From Roseiflexaceae bacterium (GTDB taxonomy: Bacteria; Chloroflexota; Chloroflexia; Chloroflexales; Roseiflexaceae): a stretch of DNA of 49,665 bases. Position numbers and translations under genes: made by a program. The notes beneath the pieces are model-generated. The model was not told the DNA's origin. It worked only from the letters and a program-made list of their open reading frames with translations, and did no database searches. Of the stretch, positions 1 to 8,589 are shown in pieces. Positions within the stretch are counted from its first letter, which is position 1. Every line of letters starts with the position of its first letter. Location of the stretch: the NCBI GenBank assembly GCA_947474225.1, contig CANJHS010000021.1:1-49665 (forward strand). The letters run 5' to 3'.

Positions 1-109
1 CGAGGTATGCCTCGCCTGCCTCCCCAACCACTTGCCCGGCGTCTCATACTCCCCGCTCTATGCATCTATCTGAGAAATCACCCCAAACCCATGCACGAAA
101 TCACGCCAG

Positions 110-133
110 ACCCATGGACGCAGGTCCATGGGT
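110..133 (-). terminator. Perfect 10-bp hairpin just after the DUF3048 stop
   Basis: ACCCATGGAC and GTCCATGGGT flank a 4-base loop. On the minus strand the hairpin starts at the TAA stop (133-135) of the gene to its right. No strong T-run follows, so this is either a weak terminator or a 3'-end stabilising stem. I see nothing else that can be supported in bases 1-132. Confidence 0.4.
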
Positions 134-1157
134 TACTGCACGTGCACATTCTCGAGCCACGGAACCACCGCAATCCAGGTATTCCCCAGCACAAACGGGA
201 CTTCTGTCACACCATCGAGGAAATAAAAACGTAAATTACCCTGTGATGCTTCCTTCTGCCAGGTAACGTCGTACTCGTGTCCTTGTTGGAATACTTTTGC
301 ACGCCCGCTCCCGATAGAGCCCAGTTCAATTCGACCTTTTGCGTCGCCTGCTATCAAATCACTCGCAGCTTCCATCACCACGAGATTCGTCACGGTGATG
401 GGATTCTTTGTTGTACCGTCACGGGCAATCTTGCCATCAACTGAGCGAACATAGATATTTTTGTTTGCATCATATGACCAGTCAGCATTGGTACGACGCG
501 ACAGGAATGAATAATGGATGCGCTGACCTGCCCCTCGTTCTGTGGGTTCGATAGGTTGTCGATAGCGAAAACCTATCGCATCACCGCCATCGAGGATTGG
601 CGTGCGCGTGCCGTCTGATTGTCGCTCGCGAATAGGCTGAGGTTCTTTGGCAACGATATAGTTTTGTAGCTGCGCCCCGCTGGTGTACAAATTATGTGGG
701 ACAGCCTTCGCCCTGCTACGATAAAACGTAGACCAGGTGCCATGTCGCAACCCATCGACATTTACGATTTTTGCATCCGACTGCGCTATTGCGAAGCCCT
801 CTGGCGAACCACCAGCATGCACATGCACCGCAGAGAATCCCGCTGCCCATTCTGCGAAATAGCGACGTGTGCTTCGTACGGCCCAATGACTTCTGGCATT
901 GCCGAATCACCGTTGTAGACAAACATGAACCGGGTAATGCCACCCTCAGCGAGTGCTTCAAACACCACTGCTGCCTGCTCAAACCCACTCTGTGGCCGCG
1001 CATCGCTGTGATTATCGATCATCACGGTGATAGGCCTTGCCATCAGGTCGCCTCGAGGGAGCATCGGAGTTTCGGCTGCACGACCTTGTGTCGGTACGAA
1101 TGCAAAAACGAGAGCAAAACCACAGAGTGCAAATAATCTCCGGAGCGTGTTGTCCAT
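133..1157 (-). pseudogene. DUF3048 (YerB-type) secreted protein, frameshifted
   Basis: The start ATG at 1157 follows an AAGGAG site and opens a signal peptide (MDNTLRRLFALCGFALVFAF). The first part carries the DUF3048 signature: IDNHSDARPQSG, then VFEALAEGGITRFMFVY, then IGP. At about 879-883 the frame breaks. The expected continuation (VRSTRRYFAEWAAGF, then VHVHAGGSPEG) is in another frame and runs to the stop at 133. Adding one base in the GG/CC run near 880 would restore one open frame of about 340 codons, which is a normal length for the family. YerB-like proteins are secreted or lipid-anchored and poorly understood. The second half is intact and shows no further stop, so the lesion is recent or a sequencing error. 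Family call is firm; functional status is uncertain. Confidence 0.75.
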
Positions 1158-1200
1158 CGTAGATCTCCTTTTTTCAATATGTGAAGGGTACGACAAAATG

Positions 1201-1249
1201 ATCAGTTATCAGTTATCAGTTATCAGTTATCAGTTATCAGTTATCAGTT
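1201..1249. repeat. Seven tandem copies of the heptamer ATCAGTT
   Basis: Seven perfect head-to-tail copies of ATCAGTT lie in the spacer between the divergent DUF3048 and lon genes, 44 bases upstream of the DUF3048 start. The unit resembles the short heptanucleotide tandem repeats known from filamentous cyanobacteria. Copy number would be expected to vary by slippage. Confidence 0.95.
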
Positions 1250-1320
1250 GTAAGGGTGAATCGGATTGATTCAAAGAAATAGGCATGCCGATACCACTTT
1301 CTGTTAGCAGAGTGTTAGAG

Positions 1321-1347
1321 TTATCACTCTTGCATTGACAGTGCTAA
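1321..1347 (+). promoter_or_regulatory. CIRCE operator (HrcA site) upstream of lon
   Basis: TTATCACTC-N9-CAGTGCTAA matches the CIRCE consensus TTAGCACTC-N9-GAGTGCTAA with one mismatch per arm and exact spacing. The right arm overlaps the -35 box of the lon promoter, the classic position for HrcA repression. This predicts heat-shock induction of lon. Confidence 0.8.
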
Positions 1348-1363
1348 CACAGGTCAGGATAAT
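1335..1363 (+). promoter_or_regulatory. Sigma-70 type promoter of lon
   Basis: TTGACA (1335-1340), a 17-base spacer and GATAAT (1358-1363) give a near-consensus housekeeping promoter. Transcription should start near 1370, leaving about 60 bases of leader before the lon ATG. The -35 box shares bases with the CIRCE right arm. Confidence 0.8.
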
Positions 1364-1428
1364 ACCCCTTGTAGTGAAGTTGCGATCTGAGAAGAGCGAT
1401 TCTCGCGCACTACAGAAAGAGCAATCAT

Positions 1429-3870
1429 ATGAGTGAACCGATGCATTTTGTGCCGCCGATAAATGTCCCTACCACGCCTCTAGAAACACCGAAGTCAGTC
1501 GCAGACAAACTCCCTGTCTTTCGTCTCAATGCGACGGTTATTTTGCCATTCACCGTAATATCAATACCGCTCAATGACGAATTTACGGCTGTCGCCGAAG
1601 CCAGCAAAGCACATGACCGACATGTTTTGGTGGCCATCCGCGATCCAGAACAGCCAGACTGCGACGACGAAGAACATCTCATCCCCATTGCCACCTATGC
1701 CAAAATCGAACAGGTCGGGCGCTTGCCCGGTGGCAGCAACGGTATCATTCTGCGTGGGATTGGCCGTTCGACCCTGTCGAACCTCGAAGTCGTCGATGAA
1801 ATCGTATGGTCTACCCACACGCCCGTCGAAGAACCTTTCACAGAGTCTGACGAATTCACTGCACTCAAACTCGAGGTCCATGCCGCAATTGATGCAGTGC
1901 TCGAGTTACGTGGCGATATTCCCCAAGAAATCCGTAACTTCGTGCGTAACATCGAAGACCCGCGTCAGCTCGCCGACAATACCGGGTACGCACCAGAATA
2001 TACACTCGAAGAACGCATCAGCCTGCTTACCACCATTGACGTGGCTGATCGTCTACGGTTTGTCCGTGATTTCTACCGCAAGCAAATTACCCTCCTCGAA
2101 GTCCAACAACGCATACGGGCAGAGGTCGAAGACGGCACGGCAAAGCAGCAGCGCGAGTTCTACCTGCGTCAGCAACTACGCGCCATCCAAAAAGAACTCG
2201 GCGAAGATACTGACAGCCTCGACGACATCGAAGAATTACGCACGCGACTTGCTGAGGTTCTTTTGCCTGAAGCCGCGCGGAAGGAAGTCGACCGTGAGCT
2301 CATTCGATTGCAACGGATAAGCAATAGTTCTCCCGAACATCAGGTTATCCGCACCTACCTTGAGTGGATGGCAGATCTCCCGTGGGGCAAGTTGAGTGGC
2401 GAAACAATTGATGTTGCCCATACCCGAACCGTGCTCGACGGTGATCACTATGGCCTCACCAAAGTCAAAGATCGCATCCTGGAGTACCTTGCCGTGCGTC
2501 GACGGCGCAGTCTGCAACCCATCGCGGCGGGCGAACGCAGTCGCGAGCCCATTCTTGCCTTAGTCGGCCCTCCGGGTGTCGGCAAAACAAGCTTGGGCCA
2601 GTCTATTGCAAAAGCACTCGGCCGCAGTTTCGTCCGGATGAGCTTGGGCGGAGTCCGTGATGAGGCCGAATTGCGCGGCTTCCGCCGGACATATATCGGG
2701 TCGGCACCAGGCCGTATCATCCAAGAACTGCGCCGTGCCGGCAGCGCGGACCCTGTGGTTTTGCTGGACGAAATCGACAAATTGGGCAACGATTACCGTG
2801 GCGACCCTGCTTCGGCTCTGCTCGAAATTTTGGATCCGGAACAGAACAATACCTTCACTGATCACTATCTCAACGTACCTTTCGATTTGAGCAATGTGTT
2901 CTTTATCGCAACTGCAAACACCATCGACACCATCCCAGCGCCGCTGCGTGATCGGCTCGAAATCATCGAACTCAGTAGTTATGTCGAAGACGAGAAATTA
3001 GCGATAGCCCAGCAACATCTCGTCCCCAAACAGATGCGTGCAAACGCACTCCTCGCTGAGGACGTCACCATTACTGACGACGCACTGAAAGCGCTGATTC
3101 AACAGTACACACGCGAATCCGGTGTACGTGGCCTTGAGCGTCAAGTGGGTAATGCCATGCGCAAAGTCGCCCGTTTGCTGGAAGAAACACCCGACGCGGA
3201 GCGACCTATTTCCGTCGACCGCGATTGGCTGACAAAGGCAATTGGACAGCCCCGCTTCTTCGCCGAAGACCGTGAACACATCGCACAGCCAGGTATTTCA
3301 ACCGGGTTGGTGTGGACATCCGTGGGTGGTGACATCATCTATGTCGAAGCTGCGATGATGCTCGGGAGCAAAGAATTACGTATAACCGGGCAATTGGGTG
3401 ATGTCATGCGTGAGAGTGCCGAGGCAGCCCTCACCTGTATCCGGACACGCAGTCAGGCCTTGGGCATAGAAGCGAATTTCTTTGACACACGCTCGCTCCA
3501 TATCCATGTCCCTGGTGGAGCTGTACCCAAAGATGGCCCTTCTGCAGGGATTACCATGGCCTCTGCGCTCGCATCGGCAGCAACTGGACGTATCGTGCGT
3601 GACGACATTGCAATGACCGGCGAAATTACCTTGCGCGGCAGGGTCCTACCGGTGGGGGGAATTCGCGAGAAGGTACTCGGAGCATTCCGTGCTGGTATCA
3701 CCACCATCGTCCTTCCTCGTCGGAATGCAATCGATGTTGAGGAAGTCCCAGCCGAAGTCCGCGCGCAGTTAACGATTATCCCCGTCGACACCATCGATGA
3801 AGTACTCGCCAACGTCCTCTTGCCGCATCCCGAGGCTACCATAGCCGTCAAAAGCTATGCAACGCTCTAA
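1429..3870 (+). CDS. lon: ATP-dependent protease La (LonA)
   Basis: This 813-residue cytosolic AAA+ serine protease degrades misfolded and regulatory proteins. The N-terminal LON substrate-binding domain covers about residues 25-225. The Walker A motif GPPGVGKT is at 380-387, with Walker B as LLDEIDKL. The protease domain has the Ser-Lys dyad at S705 (KDGPSAG) and K748 (GIREKV); the 43-residue interval equals that of E. coli Lon (679/722). Length and domain order are those of bacterial LonA. The ATG at 1429 has only a weak purine-rich site (AGAAAGAG) before it. The gene stands alone, with a CIRCE-overlapped promoter upstream and a strong terminator after it, so heat-shock control through HrcA is inferred. 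Confidence 0.98.
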   Translation: MSEPMHFVPPINVPTTPLETPKSVADKLPVFRLNATVILPFTVISIPLNDEFTAVAEASKAHDRHVLVAIRDPEQPDCDDEEHLIPIATYAKIEQVGRLPGGSNGIILRGIGRSTLSNLEVVDEIVWSTHTPVEEPFTESDEFTALKLEVHAAIDAVLELRGDIPQEIRNFVRNIEDPRQLADNTGYAPEYTLEERISLLTTIDVADRLRFVRDFYRKQITLLEVQQRIRAEVEDGTAKQQREFYLRQQLRAIQKELGEDTDSLDDIEELRTRLAEVLLPEAARKEVDRELIRLQRISNSSPEHQVIRTYLEWMADLPWGKLSGETIDVAHTRTVLDGDHYGLTKVKDRILEYLAVRRRRSLQPIAAGERSREPILALVGPPGVGKTSLGQSIAKALGRSFVRMSLGGVRDEAELRGFRRTYIGSAPGRIIQELRRAGSADPVVLLDEIDKLGNDYRGDPASALLEILDPEQNNTFTDHYLNVPFDLSNVFFIATANTIDTIPAPLRDRLEIIELSSYVEDEKLAIAQQHLVPKQMRANALLAEDVTITDDALKALIQQYTRESGVRGLERQVGNAMRKVARLLEETPDAERPISVDRDWLTKAIGQPRFFAEDREHIAQPGISTGLVWTSVGGDIIYVEAAMMLGSKELRITGQLGDVMRESAEAALTCIRTRSQALGIEANFFDTRSLHIHVPGGAVPKDGPSAGITMASALASAATGRIVRDDIAMTGEITLRGRVLPVGGIREKVLGAFRAGITTIVLPRRNAIDVEEVPAEVRAQLTIIPVDTIDEVLANVLLPHPEATIAVKSYATL

Positions 3871-3878
3871 CTCGCAAA

Positions 3879-3916
3879 ACAAATCCCCCCGACGCTACGG
3901 CGTCGGGGGGATTTGT
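3879..3916. terminator. Bidirectional terminator after lon
   Basis: A perfect 17-bp stem with a TACG loop contains six consecutive C-G pairs and has A-rich and T-rich flanks. It sits between the convergent lon and 3925-4161 genes, so it can terminate both transcripts. Confidence 0.9.
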
Positions 3917-3924
3917 GACGAACG

Positions 3925-4161
3925 CTACGATTCCGGAGTGACATCACGTGGCGGGACAAATCGGCTATCCCGATTTTTGCGCCATTCATTGATTGCCCAA
4001 ATCAGCAATGCCGTTGCACCGGCTTCATCCAAGTTCCCGATAAACGGGATGTTGTCAGGGATGAATTCGATAAATCCGGCAGTTGGGTTGATGATGTACA
4101 CCACACTCAACAAAATGGACAGGACTAACACTGGGGTGGGGATGTTTTTGGGTGCATTCAT
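3925..4161 (-). CDS. Small membrane protein, DUF1232/YkvA-like
   Basis: The 78-residue protein starts MNAPKNIPTPVLVL. It has one hydrophobic segment (about residues 8-24), then IEFIPDNIPFIGNLDEAGAT, then a second amphipathic or hydrophobic stretch and a charged tail. The motif with IPD-IPFIG-LDE is the hallmark of the small DUF1232 proteins, whose molecular role is unknown. The ATG at 4161 has AAAGG about ten bases upstream; an in-frame upstream start at 4185 would add eight residues with no better site. It converges on lon across a shared terminator and is divergent from the PIG-L gene. Family assignment rests on this motif only. Confidence 0.7.
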   Translation of the reverse strand: MNAPKNIPTPVLVLSILLSVVYIINPTAGFIEFIPDNIPFIGNLDEAGATALLIWAINEWRKNRDSRFVPPRDVTPES

Positions 4162-4268
4162 TGAGGAGCCTTTCGTTTTACACACGTTTCATCAGACAGA
4201 CGGACGAACATGTGTGGCAGTTGCAATATTCTAGTATACTACACGTACTCGTAGCAATGAGGTTCCTA

Positions 4269-4985
4269 ATGGATATGAAGAATCAGCGCATTTTGGTGAT
4301 TTTTGCGCATCCCGATGACCCAGAGTTCATGGTGGGTGGCACCATTGCCAAGTGGACGCGCGAAGGTGCACGTGCTGACTATGTAATTATTACGGATGGA
4401 AGCGCTGGTAGTAATGACCCCGCCATGACGCGTGAAGCACTAGTGTCGATACGGCAGGCAGAACAACGCGGTGCTTGCGACGTCGCCGGTGTCTCTGATT
4501 TGGTCTTTCTGGGGTACCAAGATGGTATGCTTCTCCCCACCATTGAATTGCGTCGTGAGCTGACACGTCTGATTCGCCGCTACAAACCAACCATCGTCGT
4601 CTGCGGTGATCCAACTGCATGGTACTACGGCAACAGCTACCTCAACCACGCTGACCATCGTGCTGCTGCAGTCGCAGCGCTCGAGGCGGTGTTCCCGAGT
4701 GCAGAGACACGACCGATATTCCGTGAGCTTCTCGACGAAGGGTTAGAACCGCATAAGGTGCATCAGATTTGGATAACTGGCGCTGCATCACCAGACACAT
4801 GGGTCGATATCAGCCAAGATTTTGAGACCAAGCTCGATGCCTTGCGCCATCACAAGAGTCAAGTCGAGGTCGGTGATGGTGCCTTCATTCGACAATGGGC
4901 AGCTGAGGATGGCAAAGCGGCAAACATCCCCCTCGCCGAGAGTTTCAAAGTAATGAAGCTTTATCATGAGGAACCGTCTTCATGA
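4269..4985 (+). CDS. PIG-L family (LmbE-like) N-acetylglucosaminyl deacetylase
   Basis: This 238-residue zinc-dependent deacetylase belongs to the PIG-L/LmbE fold. AHPDD at residues 13-17 supplies the first metal ligands (H14, D17) and the catalytic Asp; NHADH at 126-130 supplies H130. Family members remove N-acetyl groups from GlcNAc-linked substrates such as low-molecular-weight thiol precursors, lipid-linked sugars and antibiotics. The substrate here cannot be read from sequence. The start at 4269 follows GAGG six bases upstream; a TATACT -10-like hexamer lies at 4235-4240. The stop overlaps the gmhA start (ATGA), so the two are translationally coupled. Pairing with a phosphosugar isomerase suggests sugar or cell-surface glycan metabolism. 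Confidence 0.9.
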   Translation: MDMKNQRILVIFAHPDDPEFMVGGTIAKWTREGARADYVIITDGSAGSNDPAMTREALVSIRQAEQRGACDVAGVSDLVFLGYQDGMLLPTIELRRELTRLIRRYKPTIVVCGDPTAWYYGNSYLNHADHRAAAVAALEAVFPSAETRPIFRELLDEGLEPHKVHQIWITGAASPDTWVDISQDFETKLDALRHHKSQVEVGDGAFIRQWAAEDGKAANIPLAESFKVMKLYHEEPSS

Positions 4986-5545
4986 GCACCAGCTACCGAC
5001 AGCAAATAATTGCGACCCAACAGTTGATGACCGATATGCTCGTGCATTCTGATGCAATTGAACAGATTGCCCAACGTATTGCAGACGCTGTTTTGTCGCA
5101 ACACACACTCTATACCTGTGGGAACGGTGGGAGTGCAGCTGACGCCGGCCACTTTGCCGAAGAATTGTCCGGACGGTACCGGAGCAATCGTCGCGCCCTG
5201 CCGGCATTATCTTTGAGTATCGATGCACTTGCGATGAGTTGCATCGCCAACGATTTTGGCTACGACCAGGTATTTGCACGCCAAATCGAGGCACATGGCA
5301 AACCAGGGGATGTACTTGTTGTATTCAGCACAAGTGGAAATTCGGCTAGCATTGTCAATGCGCTGACTGCCGCCCGTGCGTGTGGGATGCAGACAATCGC
5401 TTTGCTGGGCAAAGGGGGTGGCCAAGCACGGGGGATGGCAGATGCACAAGTCATCGTGCCTTCTCTTGACTCAGGCCGTACCCAAGAGATGCATATTCAA
5501 ATCGTCCATTATGTGTGTGAGGTCATCGAACAACGGTGCCTGTAA
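4982..5545 (+). CDS. gmhA: D-sedoheptulose-7-phosphate isomerase (SIS domain)
   Basis: This 187-residue protein is a single SIS domain of the GmhA type. It has CGNGGSAADAGHFAEEL (residues 47-62, with catalytic E61 and metal-binding H57), FSTSGNS at about 115-121 for phosphate binding, and a C-terminal TQEMHIQIVH supplying Gln and the second His. GmhA converts sedoheptulose 7-phosphate to D-glycero-D-manno-heptose 7-phosphate, the first step to ADP- or GDP-heptose. No other heptose genes (hldE, gmhB, gmhD) are in the window, so the product may feed surface or capsular heptose made elsewhere, or the enzyme may act on another phosphosugar. It overlaps the PIG-L gene by four bases and the downstream lipoprotein gene by ten. 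Confidence 0.9.
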   Translation: MSTSYRQQIIATQQLMTDMLVHSDAIEQIAQRIADAVLSQHTLYTCGNGGSAADAGHFAEELSGRYRSNRRALPALSLSIDALAMSCIANDFGYDQVFARQIEAHGKPGDVLVVFSTSGNSASIVNALTAARACGMQTIALLGKGGGQARGMADAQVIVPSLDSGRTQEMHIQIVHYVCEVIEQRCL

Positions 5546-6741
5546 CCCGACGTACATTCTTGCGTAGTTTCGTAGCTGCCACCGCAACTGCCTTGGCAGG
5601 ATGTGGGAGTTTGGCTGGTGTACTGCCGTCTAGCGATGCCCCCGGAGTACTCGGTACCACTACACTAACAATTTGGACAACAAGTTATACCATTGATGCT
5701 GCGCTTGCACGCTGGCGTGGTACGCATAGTCGTCAGTCGGTTACGCGGAAAGTAGCCCAGCCAGCTCAACTCGGCACATGGATTACCGAATGCCTCCGTG
5801 GCGAACGCCCAATTCCTGACCTCGTCATTACCGACGCATCCACAATCGCTGCATGGAATATGCAGTCTTTTTGGCGGCATCTGCAAACGGATGCTCAGAC
5901 AGATGCGCTTCATGTCCCGAATGGACGGATGCAAGCAACTGACGCTACGGGTGCACGGTTCGCAATCCCCATCGCTGTCAATCCTTTGGGTGCATGGTAC
6001 TCACGCAGCATTCTGGGCGGTTTTATGCCAGGCTCCCATCCAGAGCAGGTAGAAGCAGCTTTCGGGCCAACAGCGCAGTCGTTCACCGATTTTCTGGGTC
6101 GTGCGGCCACGGCAAACCCCCGCGGGCCGTTGCTCAGCAGTACCCTCGATGACTATGTGTTACCGCAACTCGACAACGCAGTAATGCACGGCATAGATAT
6201 CGGATCTGACTGGCAAGAATCACTGATCACAGCTGCCCGTAACGCACAGCAGCAGAGGTTAGTTGCAGCAGAACGTCATTATTCAGGGAATTGGTATCAG
6301 GGCATAAGCCACGAACACACCGGCATCATCATTGCAGGCCGATGGATGCAACAAGCCCTCAGGCGCGTGATTGATGCACCGATAAGTGATTGGCGCCTCT
6401 GCGCACCTGCAGGAGGGTATATTGCTGGACCGAGCCTCTTGTGTGCTGTACCTGAAGCATCCAATCATCCCGAACAGGCTATCGCTCTTGCCACCGACCT
6501 TGCCAATAATACCGAATTGCAGCTTCTCGTAAGCGATGCAGGAGGTCTCGTACCGAGTCTCTTGGCTGCCCATCAGGATGCGCCTTTTGTTGGCAGTGAT
6601 TCTTTTTGCGGCGGCCAATCTATTGGACAAATCTGGTGCGCAGCTGCAGCCACGTTGACGGGAGTCCCACTCACTACGATGGTTATAAAGAGGCGAAACG
6701 AGCTGCAAAATACATTGGTGAATGCATTTTCTACCTCCTAA
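5536..6741 (+). CDS. Extracellular solute-binding lipoprotein, Tat-type signal
   Basis: This 401-residue protein uses a GTG start inside the gmhA 3' end. Its signal MPVTRRTFLRSF has a twin-arginine motif, followed by a hydrophobic stretch and a lipobox (LAGC, Cys23), so it is predicted to be membrane-anchored outside the cell. The mature part starts with TLTIWTTSYTIDAALARW, typical of carbohydrate ABC binding proteins (SBP_bac_1 type). Sequence beyond that is divergent and seven Cys residues are present in the whole chain. No permease or ATPase follows directly, and the next importer has its own binding protein. It may serve the permeases at 8660-10574 as an alternative subunit or be an orphan sensor-like lipoprotein. 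The family is fairly sure, the ligand unknown. Confidence 0.7.
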   Translation: MPVTRRTFLRSFVAATATALAGCGSLAGVLPSSDAPGVLGTTTLTIWTTSYTIDAALARWRGTHSRQSVTRKVAQPAQLGTWITECLRGERPIPDLVITDASTIAAWNMQSFWRHLQTDAQTDALHVPNGRMQATDATGARFAIPIAVNPLGAWYSRSILGGFMPGSHPEQVEAAFGPTAQSFTDFLGRAATANPRGPLLSSTLDDYVLPQLDNAVMHGIDIGSDWQESLITAARNAQQQRLVAAERHYSGNWYQGISHEHTGIIIAGRWMQQALRRVIDAPISDWRLCAPAGGYIAGPSLLCAVPEASNHPEQAIALATDLANNTELQLLVSDAGGLVPSLLAAHQDAPFVGSDSFCGGQSIGQIWCAAAATLTGVPLTTMVIKRRNELQNTLVNAFSTS

Positions 6742-7052
6742 GCAGTTTGCGCATAAGTACAAAGGTTATTTATTCCCAAATTCTTCAGTTTTTATTGTCA
6801 TCAGCTCAAAAAACACTATTACATCCAGTGCGATTACAAAATTATGTACGTAACTTTTATCATATTTCTCACTTCGTTCCTTTTTGCATCTAATCCGTCA
6901 AAACGTTTATCGGCAGAATATATGATTTTGAAAGCAGTTGATATTTCACCGTAACACACCCAAAAGGAAAGCTCCAAAGTCATCAAATCTGTTTTCAATG
7001 AATAATGAATGATGTGACTCATATGGAGAATCACGGGAATTTTTTCACATAT
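6742..7052. other. AT-rich intergenic region upstream of the sugar importer
   Basis: About 310 bases, visibly more AT-rich than the flanking genes, hold no convincing gene. Open frames here are short and lack ribosome-binding sites. The only motif I can point to is AAACGTTT at 6901-6908, which resembles the core of LacI-family operators but lies far from the promoter at 7053-7080. Confidence 0.5.
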
Positions 7053-7080
7053 TTGACAAAGAAAAATACTTCACTATAAT
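7053..7080 (+). promoter_or_regulatory. Consensus sigma-70 promoter of the ABC importer operon
   Basis: TTGACA (7053-7058), a 16-base spacer and TATAAT (7075-7080) match both hexamers perfectly. Transcription would start near 7087, giving a leader of about 135 bases before the ATG at 7223. This is the strongest promoter match in the window. Confidence 0.85.
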
Positions 7081-7159
7081 CGTATCTATCACCAACGATG
7101 GAAGTACATACTGTGCACTCGTGCCTTACTGGCTTCTTTGTGGTGACAATTCTATCGTA

Positions 7160-7178
7160 GGTATGGCCTATCCATACC
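7160..7178 (+). promoter_or_regulatory. Small inverted repeat in the importer leader
   Basis: GGTATGG-CCTAT-CCATACC forms a 7-bp stem with a 5-base loop, 30 bases before the AGGAGG site. It could be a regulator half-site pair or an mRNA hairpin. Nothing ties it to a known family. Confidence 0.4.
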
Positions 7179-7222
7179 GGCAACTCTCCGGGGTTGTTTC
7201 TTCCAATGTAGGAGGATCCATC

Positions 7223-8575
7223 ATGGCGATGAATGACAAATCCCTTTCGCGTCGTCGGTTCTTGCGGCTTGCAGCCGCAGGCCTCGGTGCGGCAGGTGCA
7301 GCCGGCGTATTGGCTGCTTGTGGTGGCGCTGCATCTGGCGACAAGCCAGCCGCAGAAGCACCAGCCGAAGGCAACAAAGTTGTCGTCGACTTGACGTTCT
7401 GGTGGTGGGATGGCAACGGTCAAATCTGGGCTGACGCGTACAACAAGTTGAACCGTGGAGCCAAGGTGACCTTTGTGAACACCCCATTTGCAGACTCACA
7501 CGACAAGTTGTTGACGTCTTTTGCATCGGGTTCTGGTGCACCGGACATCGCTTCCCTCGAAATCGGTCGCGTCGGCGGTTTCACCGCCAAAGGTGGCTTG
7601 GCCGACCTCAAAGCTGCCCCATTTGATGGTGGCAAGTATGAGAAGGACATGGTCAAGTACAAGTGGACGCAGGGTTCAACGGCAGACGGTCGTTTGGTCG
7701 CCATGCCTTGGGACATTGGTCCTGCCGGCGTGTGGTACCGCACCGACATCATGGAGAAGTTGGGCCTGCCAACCGAACCAGAGGCCATCGAAGAGCTGAT
7801 TTCACACACCAAGGGCAAAAAGTGGGAAGACTTCTTCGCTTTCGCTCAGACCGTCAAGGAAAAGAGCGGTGGGAAAGTCAAGCTGGTCTCCGATGCAGGC
7901 ACCGACGTCTATGGTGGTGCACTCCGCCAAGGCGGCGAAGGCTACTTCGACGGCATGAAGGTGCTCATCGAAGAGAAGGCAACGCGCCCAGCCCAACTGG
8001 CTGCAGACTTCCGCAAGCAAGAGCTCGACGCCAACATCGGTTGGTGGGGTGCTGACTGGGCCGCAGGCGTCAAGAACGATGCATTCGCAGCCATGGTCAT
8101 TGCATGCTGGATGCAAGGTGGATTGACCAAGGACCAGCCACAGACCATTGGGAAGTGGCGCGTTGTGCCGGCACCAGAAGCCAGCTACAACTGGGGTGGC
8201 TCGTTCTGTGCCATTCCTGAGCAGGGCAAAAACATCGAAATGGCATGGGACTTTGTGCAGTGGGCCTGCTGTTCAGCAGAAGGCCAGAACGCAATGTTCA
8301 AGCCAACCGGTGTGTTCCCAGCGTACAAGCCAGCATGGGCTGACCCACTGTACGACGAACCACAGGACTTCTTCGGTGGTCAGCGTGCATTCCGCACCTG
8401 GGCCAACATCGCCGACAACGTTGCTTCAATCTCCCGCAGCCCATATGACCTTCAGGCAGACGACATTGTCAATGCCGAGATGGCCAAGGTGTTGAAGGAA
8501 GGCAAGGACCCAGTCCAAGCCATGAAGGACGCAGAATCCGCAGCCCTCAAGGCAATCGAAGGCGCAACCCCGTAA
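7223..8575 (+). CDS. Carbohydrate ABC transporter substrate-binding lipoprotein
   Basis: This 450-residue protein starts at an ATG with a perfect AGGAGG seven bases upstream. The signal has three arginines (SRRRFLRLAAAG) and an LAAC lipobox (Cys33), indicating Tat or Sec export and lipid anchoring. The mature domain has the SBP_bac_1 pattern: VVDLTFWWWDGNG near the start, SFASGSGAPDIASLE, and MPWDIGPAGVWYRTDIMEKLG, with many Trp residues expected for sugar stacking. The codon choice (AAG, GAC, AAC, TTG-rich) is much more biased than in neighbouring genes, as expected for a very highly expressed protein. A stable stem-loop separates it from the permease genes. Sugar specificity cannot be told from sequence. 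Confidence 0.93.
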   Translation: MAMNDKSLSRRRFLRLAAAGLGAAGAAGVLAACGGAASGDKPAAEAPAEGNKVVVDLTFWWWDGNGQIWADAYNKLNRGAKVTFVNTPFADSHDKLLTSFASGSGAPDIASLEIGRVGGFTAKGGLADLKAAPFDGGKYEKDMVKYKWTQGSTADGRLVAMPWDIGPAGVWYRTDIMEKLGLPTEPEAIEELISHTKGKKWEDFFAFAQTVKEKSGGKVKLVSDAGTDVYGGALRQGGEGYFDGMKVLIEEKATRPAQLAADFRKQELDANIGWWGADWAAGVKNDAFAAMVIACWMQGGLTKDQPQTIGKWRVVPAPEASYNWGGSFCAIPEQGKNIEMAWDFVQWACCSAEGQNAMFKPTGVFPAYKPAWADPLYDEPQDFFGGQRAFRTWANIADNVASISRSPYDLQADDIVNAEMAKVLKEGKDPVQAMKDAESAALKAIEGATP

Positions 8576-8589
8576 TCCACGGCTCACCG

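Noticed and set aside
786-1196. A separate 136-residue gene ending in RCMCMLVVRQRASQ
   Set aside because: Its last 25 or so residues are the wrong frame of the DUF3048 gene; the true continuation lies in the frame that ends at 133.
6901-6908. AAACGTTT as a LacI-family operator for the sugar importer
   Set aside because: An 8-bp palindrome is common in AT-rich DNA, lies about 150 bases from the promoter and is not extended by matching flanks.
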